Of a DNA stretch of 64,000 nucleotides, positions 56,863-64,000 are shown in pieces. Numbering within the stretch: position 1 is the stretch's first letter; every line of letters begins with the position of its first letter. The DNA comes from Desulfovibrio mangrovi (GTDB lineage: Bacteria > Desulfobacterota > Desulfovibrionia > Desulfovibrionales > Desulfovibrionaceae), in the NCBI RefSeq assembly GCF_026230175.1, contig NZ_CP104208.1, positions 2,914,001 through 2,978,000 on the forward strand, given 5' to 3'. The translations under genes were made by a program, and so were the position numbers. Below the pieces are notes generated by a model that was not told the origin of the DNA, searched no databases, and saw only the letters and a program-made list of their open reading frames with translations.

Positions 56863-57272
56863 TACTTCTGCCCTTCCGTTATGATTTTGTTCAGGCCTTC
56901 AAAGTTACCCTTCAAAACAGTGGCAAGCGCGTTGTAACGCATATTGTTCTTGGCCATTTTTGCCATTTCCTTGTCGATGTCGACCTGGTCTTCGCCGTGA
57001 ACGACGCGCGGCTTGAAGACCTTGCCCCATTCGGGGCCGAAATTGTCCGGGTTGAAAACCGCGGGCATGTGCGAACCGGAGGTGCGGGTCATCTTGCCCT
57101 GTGCGTCCAGATTGAGCGCCTTTTGCAGATCCTCTTCGAATTCGAGGGTGCGCTCCTTGTATCCGGGCGTTTTCAGGTTCGCCAGGTTGCTCATGACGAC
57201 ATTCTGACGCTTGAGCTGCATGTCCAGAACCTTTTCAGTAATGGACATATGCGAGCTGAACAGGCTTTTCAT
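56862..57272 (-). CDS. flgB: Flagellar rod protein FlgB
   Basis: 136-residue proximal rod protein and first gene of the flagellar operon. Motifs are MKSLFSSHMSITEKVLDMQLKRQNVVMSNLANLKTPGYKERTLEFEEDLQ and the C-terminal NMRYNALATVLKGNFEGLNKIITEGQ. GGAGGAT precedes the ATG at 57272. Confidence 0.96.
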   Translation of the reverse strand: MKSLFSSHMSITEKVLDMQLKRQNVVMSNLANLKTPGYKERTLEFEEDLQKALNLDAQGKMTRTSGSHMPAVFNPDNFGPEWGKVFKPRVVHGEDQVDIDKEMAKMAKNNMRYNALATVLKGNFEGLNKIITEGQK

Positions 57273-57790
57273 GCAAGTATCCTCCGTAGTTACGACAAAT
57301 CGGGCGTTCTTGTCGGGTGCCCGTCCGGTATGATCTGCAAACTAAATAGCAAGAGCTGTTCCATAGCTGTAACACTTTGTTTTTAATGTATAAAAAAGTT
57401 AAAAAAGGAAGGCTTGGGGCGTTGCTCGCACTTTCGCAAGCACACAGTGTCAGGGAGTCGGCAGGGGAAGGTGGAAGAGGCAGGAAAGTCCGAAAAGAAA
57501 TAATTCCTGAAAGGTACAGTTCTTGGATTCGTCAGCCGATAAGCAACTCGGCTCTTGCGTTGTGCCTATATATTGATGTAAATGGCCGCGCCTTCATGCA
57601 TGATTGCATGGGCGTGAGTGGAACACACTCTTTGGCGATAGTTTTGGCACACGTGTTGCATTTGTTTTCGCAACCGGCGTCTCTCAAGGCAGAAAGGATA
57701 AAATTTGCCTGGTTCGTCGGCTCGCATTTCATCCGACCGGATGCCCGGTCGGGGGCGCGAGGGGAAACTTTGTCCTACATGGAGGGGACC
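57273..57790. other. Divergent regulatory region of flgB and the TPR gene
   Basis: About 520 noncoding bases. It contains the sigma-54 promoter at 57645-57660 for the TPR gene and a GCCGATAA octamer at 57535-57542 that resembles a sigma-28 -10 but lacks a matching TAAA. I found no clear sigma-54 or sigma-28 site on the flgB side. Confidence 0.6.
57645..57660 (+). promoter_or_regulatory. Sigma-54 promoter
   Basis: TGGCAC-N5-TTGCA is an exact match to the -24/-12 consensus, 131 bases before the TPR gene start. Transcription would begin near 57672. Confidence 0.75.
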
Positions 57791-58360
57791 ATGAGCAACC
57801 ATCTCGATTACGAAATCAACAAGGAACTCGGCGAATGCTACCTGTTTATGGGTGAGCTGGACAAGGCGGAAGAGTATTACAAGAAGGCCGCCAACTCCAA
57901 CGGTGTGCACCCCGACCCCTATCTGGGTCTTGCCACCATCGCCGTGCAGCGCGGAAAACTTGACGAAGCCCTTGTGCTGTACAAGAAGGCTGACTCCATA
58001 GAGAGTAACGACAAGGCGCTCGCCGGTATGGGCCTGATCCATATGGATCGCGGCAACAACAAGGAAGCATTGGAATTTTTCGTCCGTGCATTGGAGCACA
58101 ATCCGGACAACATGATCGCCATGAGCGGGATGATTCAGGAAGGCTACGCCCTGAACTGCGTGGCAGATATCGTCCCCGTGCTGATCAGCAGCCTTGAACA
58201 TGATCCCAACAAGGACGCCGTGCGATTCTCGCTGGCTGGCTGCCTGATCTGGCTTGGCAAGAATGCGGAAGCCATGGAACATCTCGAGCTTCTGTTGAAG
58301 AAGGATCCGGAAAACGAAGGTGCCCGCCAGCTTTACGAAAAGGCAAGCGGCGCCCTGTAA
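57791..58360 (+). CDS. TPR-repeat protein under a sigma-54 promoter
   Basis: 189-residue cytosolic TPR protein. About four repeats are visible (ELGECYLFMGELDKAEEYYKKAANS, PYLGLATIAVQRGKLDEALVLYKKADSIE, GLIHMDRGNNKEALEFFVRALEHNPDN, RFSLAGCLIWLGKNAEAMEHLELLLKKDPEN). The ATG at 57791 follows GGAGGGG. It is divergent from the flagellar operon, so a role in motility or its regulation is possible but unproven. A hairpin (58443-58482) lies after it. Confidence 0.82.
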   Translation: MSNHLDYEINKELGECYLFMGELDKAEEYYKKAANSNGVHPDPYLGLATIAVQRGKLDEALVLYKKADSIESNDKALAGMGLIHMDRGNNKEALEFFVRALEHNPDNMIAMSGMIQEGYALNCVADIVPVLISSLEHDPNKDAVRFSLAGCLIWLGKNAEAMEHLELLLKKDPENEGARQLYEKASGAL

Positions 58361-58442
58361 TCCATAGACGGCAAAATCTCCCCTCCCCATACGATTTTCC
58401 GGCCCTGACGCTGGCGCTTACGGGCCGGGAAATCCCTTTTTC

Positions 58443-58482
58443 AAAAACCGCCTGCGGCAATTTATGCCGTGGGCGGTTTTGC
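58443..58482. terminator. Bidirectional terminator between the TPR and solute-binding genes
   Basis: AAAACCGCC/GGCGGTTTT stem with a smaller inner TGCGGCA/TGCCGTG pairing and T-rich edges. An additional CCGGCCC/GGGCCGG hairpin lies near 58400-58428. Confidence 0.85.
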
Positions 58483-58589
58483 GTTTGTCTGCGGGGGCGG
58501 AGAGAAGAAATACCCCTCGCCGCTCCGGCTGGCTGCCGGTGCGGGCCTCAAGGCCGGAACATGGCGGAGCTGGGTGTCCGGGGACACGG

Positions 58590-59372
58590 TCAGGGGATGG
58601 ATTCGTAATACTCGATGATGGGTTTCAGAATCTCCCGCAGCTTGCCTGAGGCGCGAACTTTATCCACCAGCCGGACCAGAATGGAATCCAGCGCATCGCC
58701 TCTGCTGTCAGGGGGCAGAACAAAGGAGGCTTTGAAGGTCTCAAAGGGGATGGCGACGATATTCTTGCGGCCCGTCCATCCTTCAGCCTCCATTTCCTTG
58801 AATGTCTTCTCCATGCTCAGGGCGGCGAAGATGAACCCGTCAAGCCGCCGGTGCTCCAGCTTGCGAATGCTGCTTTTGAGACCCGTCGTTCCCGACTGTG
58901 CAAAGGGGAACAGGTCAACGTGCGCGATGTCTGTTTCAAGGATGTATTTGCCGCTACGCGCCTGCTCAGGCGTAAGCAGCATATCCTTGTGGCAGTAGAG
59001 GTAGAATTTCGCTTCATAGATGAAGGCGCTGGAATACTGGAAAGACATGGTGCGCTTGGGAAGCCTATCATTCCACGCGTAAGGAAAGAGCACGTCAGCT
59101 TTCTTGCCTACAGAGTCCTTGGCACGCATGAAGGGTAGAATGAGGGGTATGATGCGTCCTTCCGGATACGCATCATCCATGGCGGTAATAAGGTCGATGA
59201 ATCTGCCTTGGAGTTTGCCGTCGTCACCAAGGTCCACCAGCGAAGGAAGCAGGGGCATGGCTATGGTGATGTCACGGGCATGTGTCCATGCGGGGTGGCC
59301 AACTCCCACTGTAATTGTGAGCAGCAGTAGCGACAGGATCCGGTATACCTGGCGGCAGAAACTGTAGTTCAT
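58590..59372 (-). CDS. Periplasmic amino-acid-binding-like protein
   Basis: 260-residue exported protein with signal peptide (about 1-32, ending HPAWTHA). It has the type-2 periplasmic-binding fold of ABC amino-acid receptors (ITIAMPLLPSLVDLGDDGKLQGRFIDLITAMDDAYPEG... LLTPEQARSGKYILETDIAHVDLFPFAQSG... RLDGFIFAALSMEKTFKEME). The ATG at 59372 follows GGAGC. No permease or ATPase genes are adjacent, so it may feed a sensor such as the hybrid kinase nearby rather than a transporter. Confidence 0.82.
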   Translation of the reverse strand: MNYSFCRQVYRILSLLLLTITVGVGHPAWTHARDITIAMPLLPSLVDLGDDGKLQGRFIDLITAMDDAYPEGRIIPLILPFMRAKDSVGKKADVLFPYAWNDRLPKRTMSFQYSSAFIYEAKFYLYCHKDMLLTPEQARSGKYILETDIAHVDLFPFAQSGTTGLKSSIRKLEHRRLDGFIFAALSMEKTFKEMEAEGWTGRKNIVAIPFETFKASFVLPPDSRGDALDSILVRLVDKVRASGKLREILKPIIEYYESIP

Positions 59373-59685
59373 AGGTGCTCCACGCTTTAGGGGGGAATGG
59401 TTGCAGTCAGAGTAGCAGGACTTGGCAGATAAAACCATCCGAAACCCTCCATAGGCTGCCGGTTGCGTCGGTTATTTTCGCAGCAGTCTATTTGTGGCGG
59501 TTCATCCTATTGAAATAACAGATGCTTGTTATTGTTATAATGATGTATTAAAGGGGGGAGTCGTGGGGTGAGCTCCGGGGTGGCCCTGCCGGTGATGTGC
59601 CGCAGGGTGGAGCGATTGAGAGAGGCTGCTTCAGAAGAGGCTGTACGGGTGTATTCCCCAACGGGTGAACAGGAGGGAACGGGCC
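59373..59685. other. Intergenic region with promoter
   Basis: About 310 noncoding bases between divergent genes. It holds the extended -10 promoter at 59533-59541. No other feature was recognised. Confidence 0.55.
59533..59541 (+). promoter_or_regulatory. Extended -10 promoter of the GGDEF-EAL gene
   Basis: TGTTATAAT contains a perfect TATAAT with the TGn extension, 145 bases before the start codon. A TTGAAA at 59510-59515 is too far (20-base spacer) to be an optimal -35. Confidence 0.45.
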
Positions 59686-61497
59686 ATGGCAGGATCAACG
59701 CCTGACGGAAGCCTTAGTGCCTGCGAGTCGGGGGAAGCGGTTGCAGGAAATAATGCGTGCGGCGACTTGCGCCGTGCGCTGTTTGAGTGCCGGCAACGGT
59801 TTGCCGTGCTGGCAGAAAACCTTTTCAACTGGGAAGTCTGGCAAGGCCCTGACGGGCGCATGGAATTTATTTCCGATGCGTGTGAACGCATATGCGGATA
59901 CAGTGCCGAGAGCTTCTACAGGAACCCCGACTTTTTTTCCGCCATCATGCATGAGGCGGACATTCCCATCTGGCGTAAATTGCAGGCCATGATGCAGGGC
60001 GGTGCGCGTGCCGGAGAGGCCGAATTCCGCCTGCGTACTCCTGATGGCCGCGAGCGCTGGATTCACTACCTTGTTCGCCGTGTGGAAAACGACGGCGGCG
60101 AGTTCATGGGCTACCGCGCCATCTGTCGCGACATTAGCGAACGAAAGCTCATGGCCATGCAGCTGAAGCATCAGGCATGGCACGACCCCCTGACAGACCT
60201 GCCCAACCGCACCCTGTGCATGGACCGCCTCGGGCGTACCCTTGAGCGCGTCAAGCGCAAGGGGGGCTCGGACTTTGTTCTGGCCTTCGTCGACCTGGAC
60301 CGCTTCAAGGTCATTAACGACTCGCTCGGCCACGGCATCGGCGACCAGATCCTGCGCGAGACGGCCTTGCGCCTAATGCGCGAGGTGCGTGCTATGGACA
60401 CGGTTTCCCGCATCGGCGGTGACGAGTTCGTCATTCTGCTGGAAGAGGTGGATTCTCTGGATGAGGCGCAGGGCGTCATCCGCCGTATCATGGATGCCGT
60501 TGAAGAGCCCATCACCATAGGGCCGCGCATTGTTCGCGTTACCGCCAGCTTCGGCGTTATCATGGGCGGCTCCGGGTACGGAACCGCCGACGAGGTGCTC
60601 CGTAACGCCCATATCGCCATGCATCACGCCCGGGAGGAAGGGTGGGGCAATATGGTCGTTTTCAACGACAACATGCTCGAGCGCGCCATGAATCTCATGC
60701 ATATAGAGATGGACCTCTACCGCGCGTTGGACATGGAAGAGTTTTTTCTCGTGTACCAGCCTATTGTGAATCTGGGCTGCCGCAGCATTACCGGGTTCGA
60801 AGCGCTTGTGCGCTGGAACCATCCCGAACGGGGCACGGTTTCTCCTGCCGAGTTCATACCGGTATCGGAAGGTACGGGCCAGATACTCAACATCGGCAAA
60901 TGGGTTCTGTATGAAGCCTGCCGGGCCATGGCCCGGTGGCGTGAAGAGTTTCCCGAATTCGAGGATATGCTGGTCAGCGTCAATCTTTCCGCCAGACAGC
61001 TTTCCCAGCCCGGTATGGTTGATCAGGTTGCCGACGTGCTGCGTGCGACCGGACTGCCCCCCCGTTGCCTGAAGCTCGAGGTGACGGAAACCATGCTCAT
61101 GGGCAATCCCGAATTCGCCAACATGGCCCTGCGCCGTCTCAAGGAGATCGGCGTGAAGCTGTGTATCGACGACTTCGGCACCGGCTATTCCTCGCTGACC
61201 TACCTGCAGGCCTTCCCCATCGACACCCTGAAGGTGGATAGAAGCTTTGTGGCCAAGATGAGCCGCGATCCGGGCAACTTCAAGATAGTGCAGGCCGTTG
61301 TGGCGCTGGCCCATTCACTGGGGCTTGAGGTGGTTGCGGAAGGCGTGGAGGAGGAAGAACAGCGCATCATGCTTTCCGAACTGCGCTGTGAAGGCGGGCA
61401 GGGGTATCTGTTCTCCCGGCCTGTACGCGCCGAGGAGGTGCCTACGCTGGTGTTCGGCGTTTCCGTTAATACGGAGCCGATGAAGGGCGTGGCCTAG
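59686..61497 (+). CDS. PAS-GGDEF-EAL c-di-GMP enzyme
   Basis: 603-residue protein. PAS domain about 35-155 (FAVLAENLFNWEVWQGPDGRMEFISDACERICGYSAESFYRNP). GGDEF domain about 163-328 with intact GGDEF (244-248) and inhibitory I-site RAMD (235-238). EAL domain about 335-590 with EALVRW (372-377) and DDFGTGYSSL. Both synthase and phosphodiesterase sites look intact, so it may be bifunctional. The start at 59686 has AGGAGGG upstream. The PilZ protein at 47909 could be an effector of its product. Confidence 0.95.
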   Translation: MAGSTPDGSLSACESGEAVAGNNACGDLRRALFECRQRFAVLAENLFNWEVWQGPDGRMEFISDACERICGYSAESFYRNPDFFSAIMHEADIPIWRKLQAMMQGGARAGEAEFRLRTPDGRERWIHYLVRRVENDGGEFMGYRAICRDISERKLMAMQLKHQAWHDPLTDLPNRTLCMDRLGRTLERVKRKGGSDFVLAFVDLDRFKVINDSLGHGIGDQILRETALRLMREVRAMDTVSRIGGDEFVILLEEVDSLDEAQGVIRRIMDAVEEPITIGPRIVRVTASFGVIMGGSGYGTADEVLRNAHIAMHHAREEGWGNMVVFNDNMLERAMNLMHIEMDLYRALDMEEFFLVYQPIVNLGCRSITGFEALVRWNHPERGTVSPAEFIPVSEGTGQILNIGKWVLYEACRAMARWREEFPEFEDMLVSVNLSARQLSQPGMVDQVADVLRATGLPPRCLKLEVTETMLMGNPEFANMALRRLKEIGVKLCIDDFGTGYSSLTYLQAFPIDTLKVDRSFVAKMSRDPGNFKIVQAVVALAHSLGLEVVAEGVEEEEQRIMLSELRCEGGQGYLFSRPVRAEEVPTLVFGVSVNTEPMKGVA

Positions 61498-61526
61498 CTT
61501 TTCCCGCTTCCTTTTGAACAACATGA

Positions 61527-61564
61527 AACAGGGCACGGAGCATATTGCTCCGTGCCCTGATTGC
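61527..61564. terminator. Terminator between convergent GGDEF-EAL and kinase genes
   Basis: CAGGGCACGGAGCA-TAT-TGCTCCGTGCCCTG is a long perfect stem located 30 bases after each stop. T-runs are short. Confidence 0.75.
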
Positions 61565-61586
61565 GTTTATGCGGCAGTGCGGCAGG

Positions 61587-63464
61587 TTATGCCTTTTCCC
61601 CTTTCCTTTTATGGGGGGAAGCGGACACCCATTTATTGATGATGCCCCAGAACTCCTCATGGGAGAAGGGCTTGGAGATATAGCCGTTGGCTCCTGCTTC
61701 CAGGAAACGTTCTTTGTCACCCTTCATGGCGTAGGCGGTGAGTACCACGACAGGGGTAGCTGCGATTCGCTGATACTGTTTGTCGTTGCGCAGCTTCTGT
61801 AGCATTTCAACGCCATTCATGACGGGGAGCTGGATGTCGAGCAGGACAAGGTCAAAGGGCTTTTCAAGCAGGGTGTCCAGCGCCTCTTGTCCGTTGTTTA
61901 CAGCCTGTGTGACCCACTCCCGTTCCGTGAGCAGGGTTTTCACAACATGCTGCGTGACAGGGTCGTCCTCCACGATCAGTACGCTTCGTTTGCCCTTGAC
62001 CGGAGTCACCGGCTTGCTTGCTCGCAACTGAGCCTCATCGGAGGAGGAAAAGGCCAGCGGAATGGTAAATGAGACCTTGGTACCCAACCCGGTTTTGCTT
62101 TCAATGGTAAATACCCCGCCCATCTCGGCAACAAGGGTCTTGCAGATGGCCAGTCCAAGACCGGCTCCCTGATGCTTTCTCGTGAAGCTCTGATCGGCCT
62201 GTGAAAACGGTTCGAGCAGAAAGGGCAGTGTTTCCGGTTCAATGCCGCAGCCCGTATCTTCGACGGTGAAGATCACCTTGGCCTTGGTGCCGTTCTGCAC
62301 TGAAAGTAGGCGGGCCGTCAGTGCGATGGTGCCTGCGTCTGTATACTTGCAGGCATTGCTCATGAGGTTTGCCAGCACCTGATGCAGGCGTTCAGCATCA
62401 CCTTCCACGCATCGGGGGATGGCTTCGTCAATGTCTGAACGAAAGGTCACTGCATTGTTCTTGTATCGCTGGGCAAAATGGCCTGCCACATCATCCAGCA
62501 GGTCACGCAGGATGAAGGGGCGGGAAATGATGTCGATTTTGCCCGCTTCTATTTTCGCAAGGTCGAGCAGATCAGAAATGAGCCGCGAAAGACGCTCGCT
62601 GGATTGAATGGCCATGGAGAGCAGTTCCTTCTGGCCGGGATGCGTGATCTGGGTCTGAAGCATCTGCAGAACGCCGGCAATGCCGTTGAGCGGGGTTCTG
62701 AACTCGTGACTCATGTTGGCTAGGAAGAGGGATTTGGCCTGCGTTGCTGCCTCTGCCGCCTCCTTGGCGCGGATGAGTTCGCCGTTGATGTTAGTCAGCT
62801 CCTGCACGAAACGCTTGACGGATCGGTGATAGAGCGCCTGAAGCGGCAGTGAGGCGAGAATGAGGGCTGCGGTAATGATGGCAGCAATGAAGAAGTTGCG
62901 GACCCTGAGAGCGGTGATGTGCGAAATGTCGTAGTCTGCGCAGGCAAGATAGGTGCGCCCTCCGGGAGAAGTTTCCGGAATTACCACCGACCGGAAGGTT
63001 CCCCATTGGTCGGTATAGGAGGCAAAGACCGCCCTGCCGGTACGAAGTGCGGAAACAAAACTGTCCGGCACGTCTTCGTAGGGGTAGTAATACCAGCGCT
63101 TCCGGCTTGCAGCCTCTTCTTCACTGACGGTGGGGGCGGCGAAGAAATATTTTCCGTGGTTGCCAACTACCGTATAGGCGTAGGTGAGACCTGAAAAGAG
63201 CGTGAGGTCGTTGACGCGTTTGCGATTTTCCATTTCCTCTTCGTAGGAGATGGAATCCGGTCCCGTTGCGCGGTCATGGAAGTCCTCGGCGAGCATGTGC
63301 TTGATGGAGAGGGCTGCGGTTTTCAGGCGCGAGTCTATGTAGTCCATCTGACGCTGCTCTTCATAGATGGTCCATGTCACGGCCATGAGCAGTACGACAA
63401 ACAGGAATACTCCATACAGGAAGGGGTATCTTCGGAAGGTACGGTCAGTCGTCATGTCCTGCAT
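61587..63464 (-). CDS. Hybrid sensor histidine kinase
   Basis: 625-residue membrane kinase. Transmembrane helices lie at about 14-33 and 190-210, enclosing a periplasmic sensor (about 35-188). The HisKA box is NMSHEFRTPLNG with H253. The HATPase shows SNACKYTDAGTI, DTGCGIEP and GAGLGLAICKTL. A C-terminal receiver has the phospho-acceptor D543 in LVLLDIQLPVMNG, with the Lys in YISKPFSHEEF. There is no separate response regulator nearby, so a phosphorelay partner is expected elsewhere. The start at 63464 or ATG 63455 cannot be decided. Confidence 0.94.
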   Translation of the reverse strand: MQDMTTDRTFRRYPFLYGVFLFVVLLMAVTWTIYEEQRQMDYIDSRLKTAALSIKHMLAEDFHDRATGPDSISYEEEMENRKRVNDLTLFSGLTYAYTVVGNHGKYFFAAPTVSEEEAASRKRWYYYPYEDVPDSFVSALRTGRAVFASYTDQWGTFRSVVIPETSPGGRTYLACADYDISHITALRVRNFFIAAIITAALILASLPLQALYHRSVKRFVQELTNINGELIRAKEAAEAATQAKSLFLANMSHEFRTPLNGIAGVLQMLQTQITHPGQKELLSMAIQSSERLSRLISDLLDLAKIEAGKIDIISRPFILRDLLDDVAGHFAQRYKNNAVTFRSDIDEAIPRCVEGDAERLHQVLANLMSNACKYTDAGTIALTARLLSVQNGTKAKVIFTVEDTGCGIEPETLPFLLEPFSQADQSFTRKHQGAGLGLAICKTLVAEMGGVFTIESKTGLGTKVSFTIPLAFSSSDEAQLRASKPVTPVKGKRSVLIVEDDPVTQHVVKTLLTEREWVTQAVNNGQEALDTLLEKPFDLVLLDIQLPVMNGVEMLQKLRNDKQYQRIAATPVVVLTAYAMKGDKERFLEAGANGYISKPFSHEEFWGIINKWVSASPHKRKGEKA

Positions 63465-63643
63465 AGGTCTTCAGCAAACCTCCATTCGGCGGGTGCGCCA
63501 GACAGTTCTGGTGCTGGTAGGGATTCTGCAGCGCGCCGCGCATATGCGTGGCGGAAAGTATGCCATGAGATAATACCTGCTGCAACAGCTTACAGAAAAA
63601 TGAAATGATTGGGTTTGAAACGATTCGGATCCGCTACGTGCCA

Positions 63644-64000
63644 TCAGCGCCCCATCGTATCCTCGGAAGGGGGGGCGTTGTTCTGCACGAGATGCACGTT
63701 GGCATCACCGAAGCGAACAAGCACCATGCCTGAGAATTTATTTTCACGATAGACTTCAACACGATACACGGTTCCCGCTTTATCAATGGAATAGGCATCC
63801 ATGATGTCGTTCTTGCTGATTGAGATGCCGCATTCGTTCTCCACGCCGGATCGTGTGAAGCCGATGACATTGACGCGATACCCTTCTTCCGGCGTCACTT
63901 CGAATGCTTCGCCCACCTGCACCATGCTGCCTATGGGGGCTGCTGTCTGTTTGCCGTCAACCATGAGACGCAGCGTCTTGAGGCTGTCGTCATAATCAAA
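63644..64000 (-). CDS. Unknown protein, cut by the right edge
   Basis: The reading frame is open through the window end: codons from 64000 read FDYDDSLKTLRLMVDGKQ before the internal Met at 63964, so the true start is beyond the window. The visible 118 residues are beta-rich (SMVQVGEAFEVTPEEGYRVNVIGFTRSG... DKAGTVYRVEVYRENKFSGMVLVRFGDANVHLV). There is no cysteine cluster apart from one Cys in ENECGIS. The family was not recognised. It lies upstream of the hybrid kinase gene on the same strand. Confidence 0.65.
   Translation of the reverse strand, partial: FDYDDSLKTLRLMVDGKQTAAPIGSMVQVGEAFEVTPEEGYRVNVIGFTRSGVENECGISISKNDIMDAYSIDKAGTVYRVEVYRENKFSGMVLVRFGDANVHLVQNNAPPSEDTMGR

Noticed and set aside
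57535-57542. GCCGATAA sigma-28-type -10 element
   Set aside because: No TAAA at the required spacing; kept only as a note.

Overview
The window reads as an origin-proximal chromosome segment of a Gram-negative anaerobic bacterium, most likely a Desulfovibrio-type sulfate reducer (Desulfobacterota). This is inferred from gene content and protein style, not from a database match. Supporting features are the dnaA-dnaN-gyrB-gyrA block, an LPS heptose kinase and Mla-type outer-membrane lipid transport, a flagellar basal-body operon, a B12-dependent ribonucleotide reductase, tandem bacteriohemerythrins, a MucR-type regulator, a TRAP transporter and an oxygen-sensitive type of dihydroxy-acid dehydratase. 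No tRNA, rRNA, CRISPR array, prophage or insertion sequence was recognised.

Layout. 0.1-5 kb: HU-like protein, a MerR-like coiled-coil protein, a MucR regulator, and a redox cluster (VOC protein, exported 1-Cys peroxiredoxin, exported TlpA-like thioredoxin). These are followed by about 1 kb without a convincing gene that holds an orphan branched terminator RNA. 5-8.5 kb: a rhodanese-fused FAD/NAD disulfide or persulfide reductase, a cupin and small conserved proteins. 8.6-16.8 kb, minus strand: lipoprotein, MlaD, MlaF, MlaE, STAS protein, SpoIIE-type phosphatase, HldE kinase domain, ParB and ParA, with a zinc-ribbon gene placed between parB and parA on the other strand and two parS sites upstream of parA. 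17-22 kb: UDP-glucuronate epimerase-like protein, DUF116 protein, fmt, def and a TPR lipoprotein. 22-30 kb: gyrA, gyrB, dnaN, dnaA and a candidate oriC just upstream of dnaA.

Right of the candidate origin: a previously uncalled 52-residue membrane protein and an M23 peptidase, a TRAP operon (dctM, dctQ, dctP), a MerR-like regulator, two hemerythrins with a quinone reductase, ilvD, ftsX-ftsE, an RHS pseudogene, nrdJ, an SGNH/AlgX-like membrane protein lacking its serine, arfB, a PilZ protein, a NifX-like protein, a SEC-C protein, a Cys-rich duplicated protein, and ybaB-recR. The flagellar operon flgB-flgC-fliE-fliF-fliG-fliH-fliI follows on the minus strand, then a TPR gene behind a textbook sigma-54 promoter, a periplasmic solute-binding-like protein, a PAS-GGDEF-EAL protein, a hybrid histidine kinase, and a gene cut by the right edge.

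The strongest lead for something undescribed is the operon at 8.6-13.4 kb. A GAF-SpoIIE serine phosphatase and a STAS protein that keeps its phosphorylatable serine sit directly upstream of MlaE, MlaF and MlaD, which suggests phospho-control of phospholipid transport. Other leads are the orphan three-way-junction terminator RNA at 4.65-4.73 kb, a two-copy nested palindrome at 47.2 and 49.5 kb, and the zinc-ribbon gene inside the par locus.
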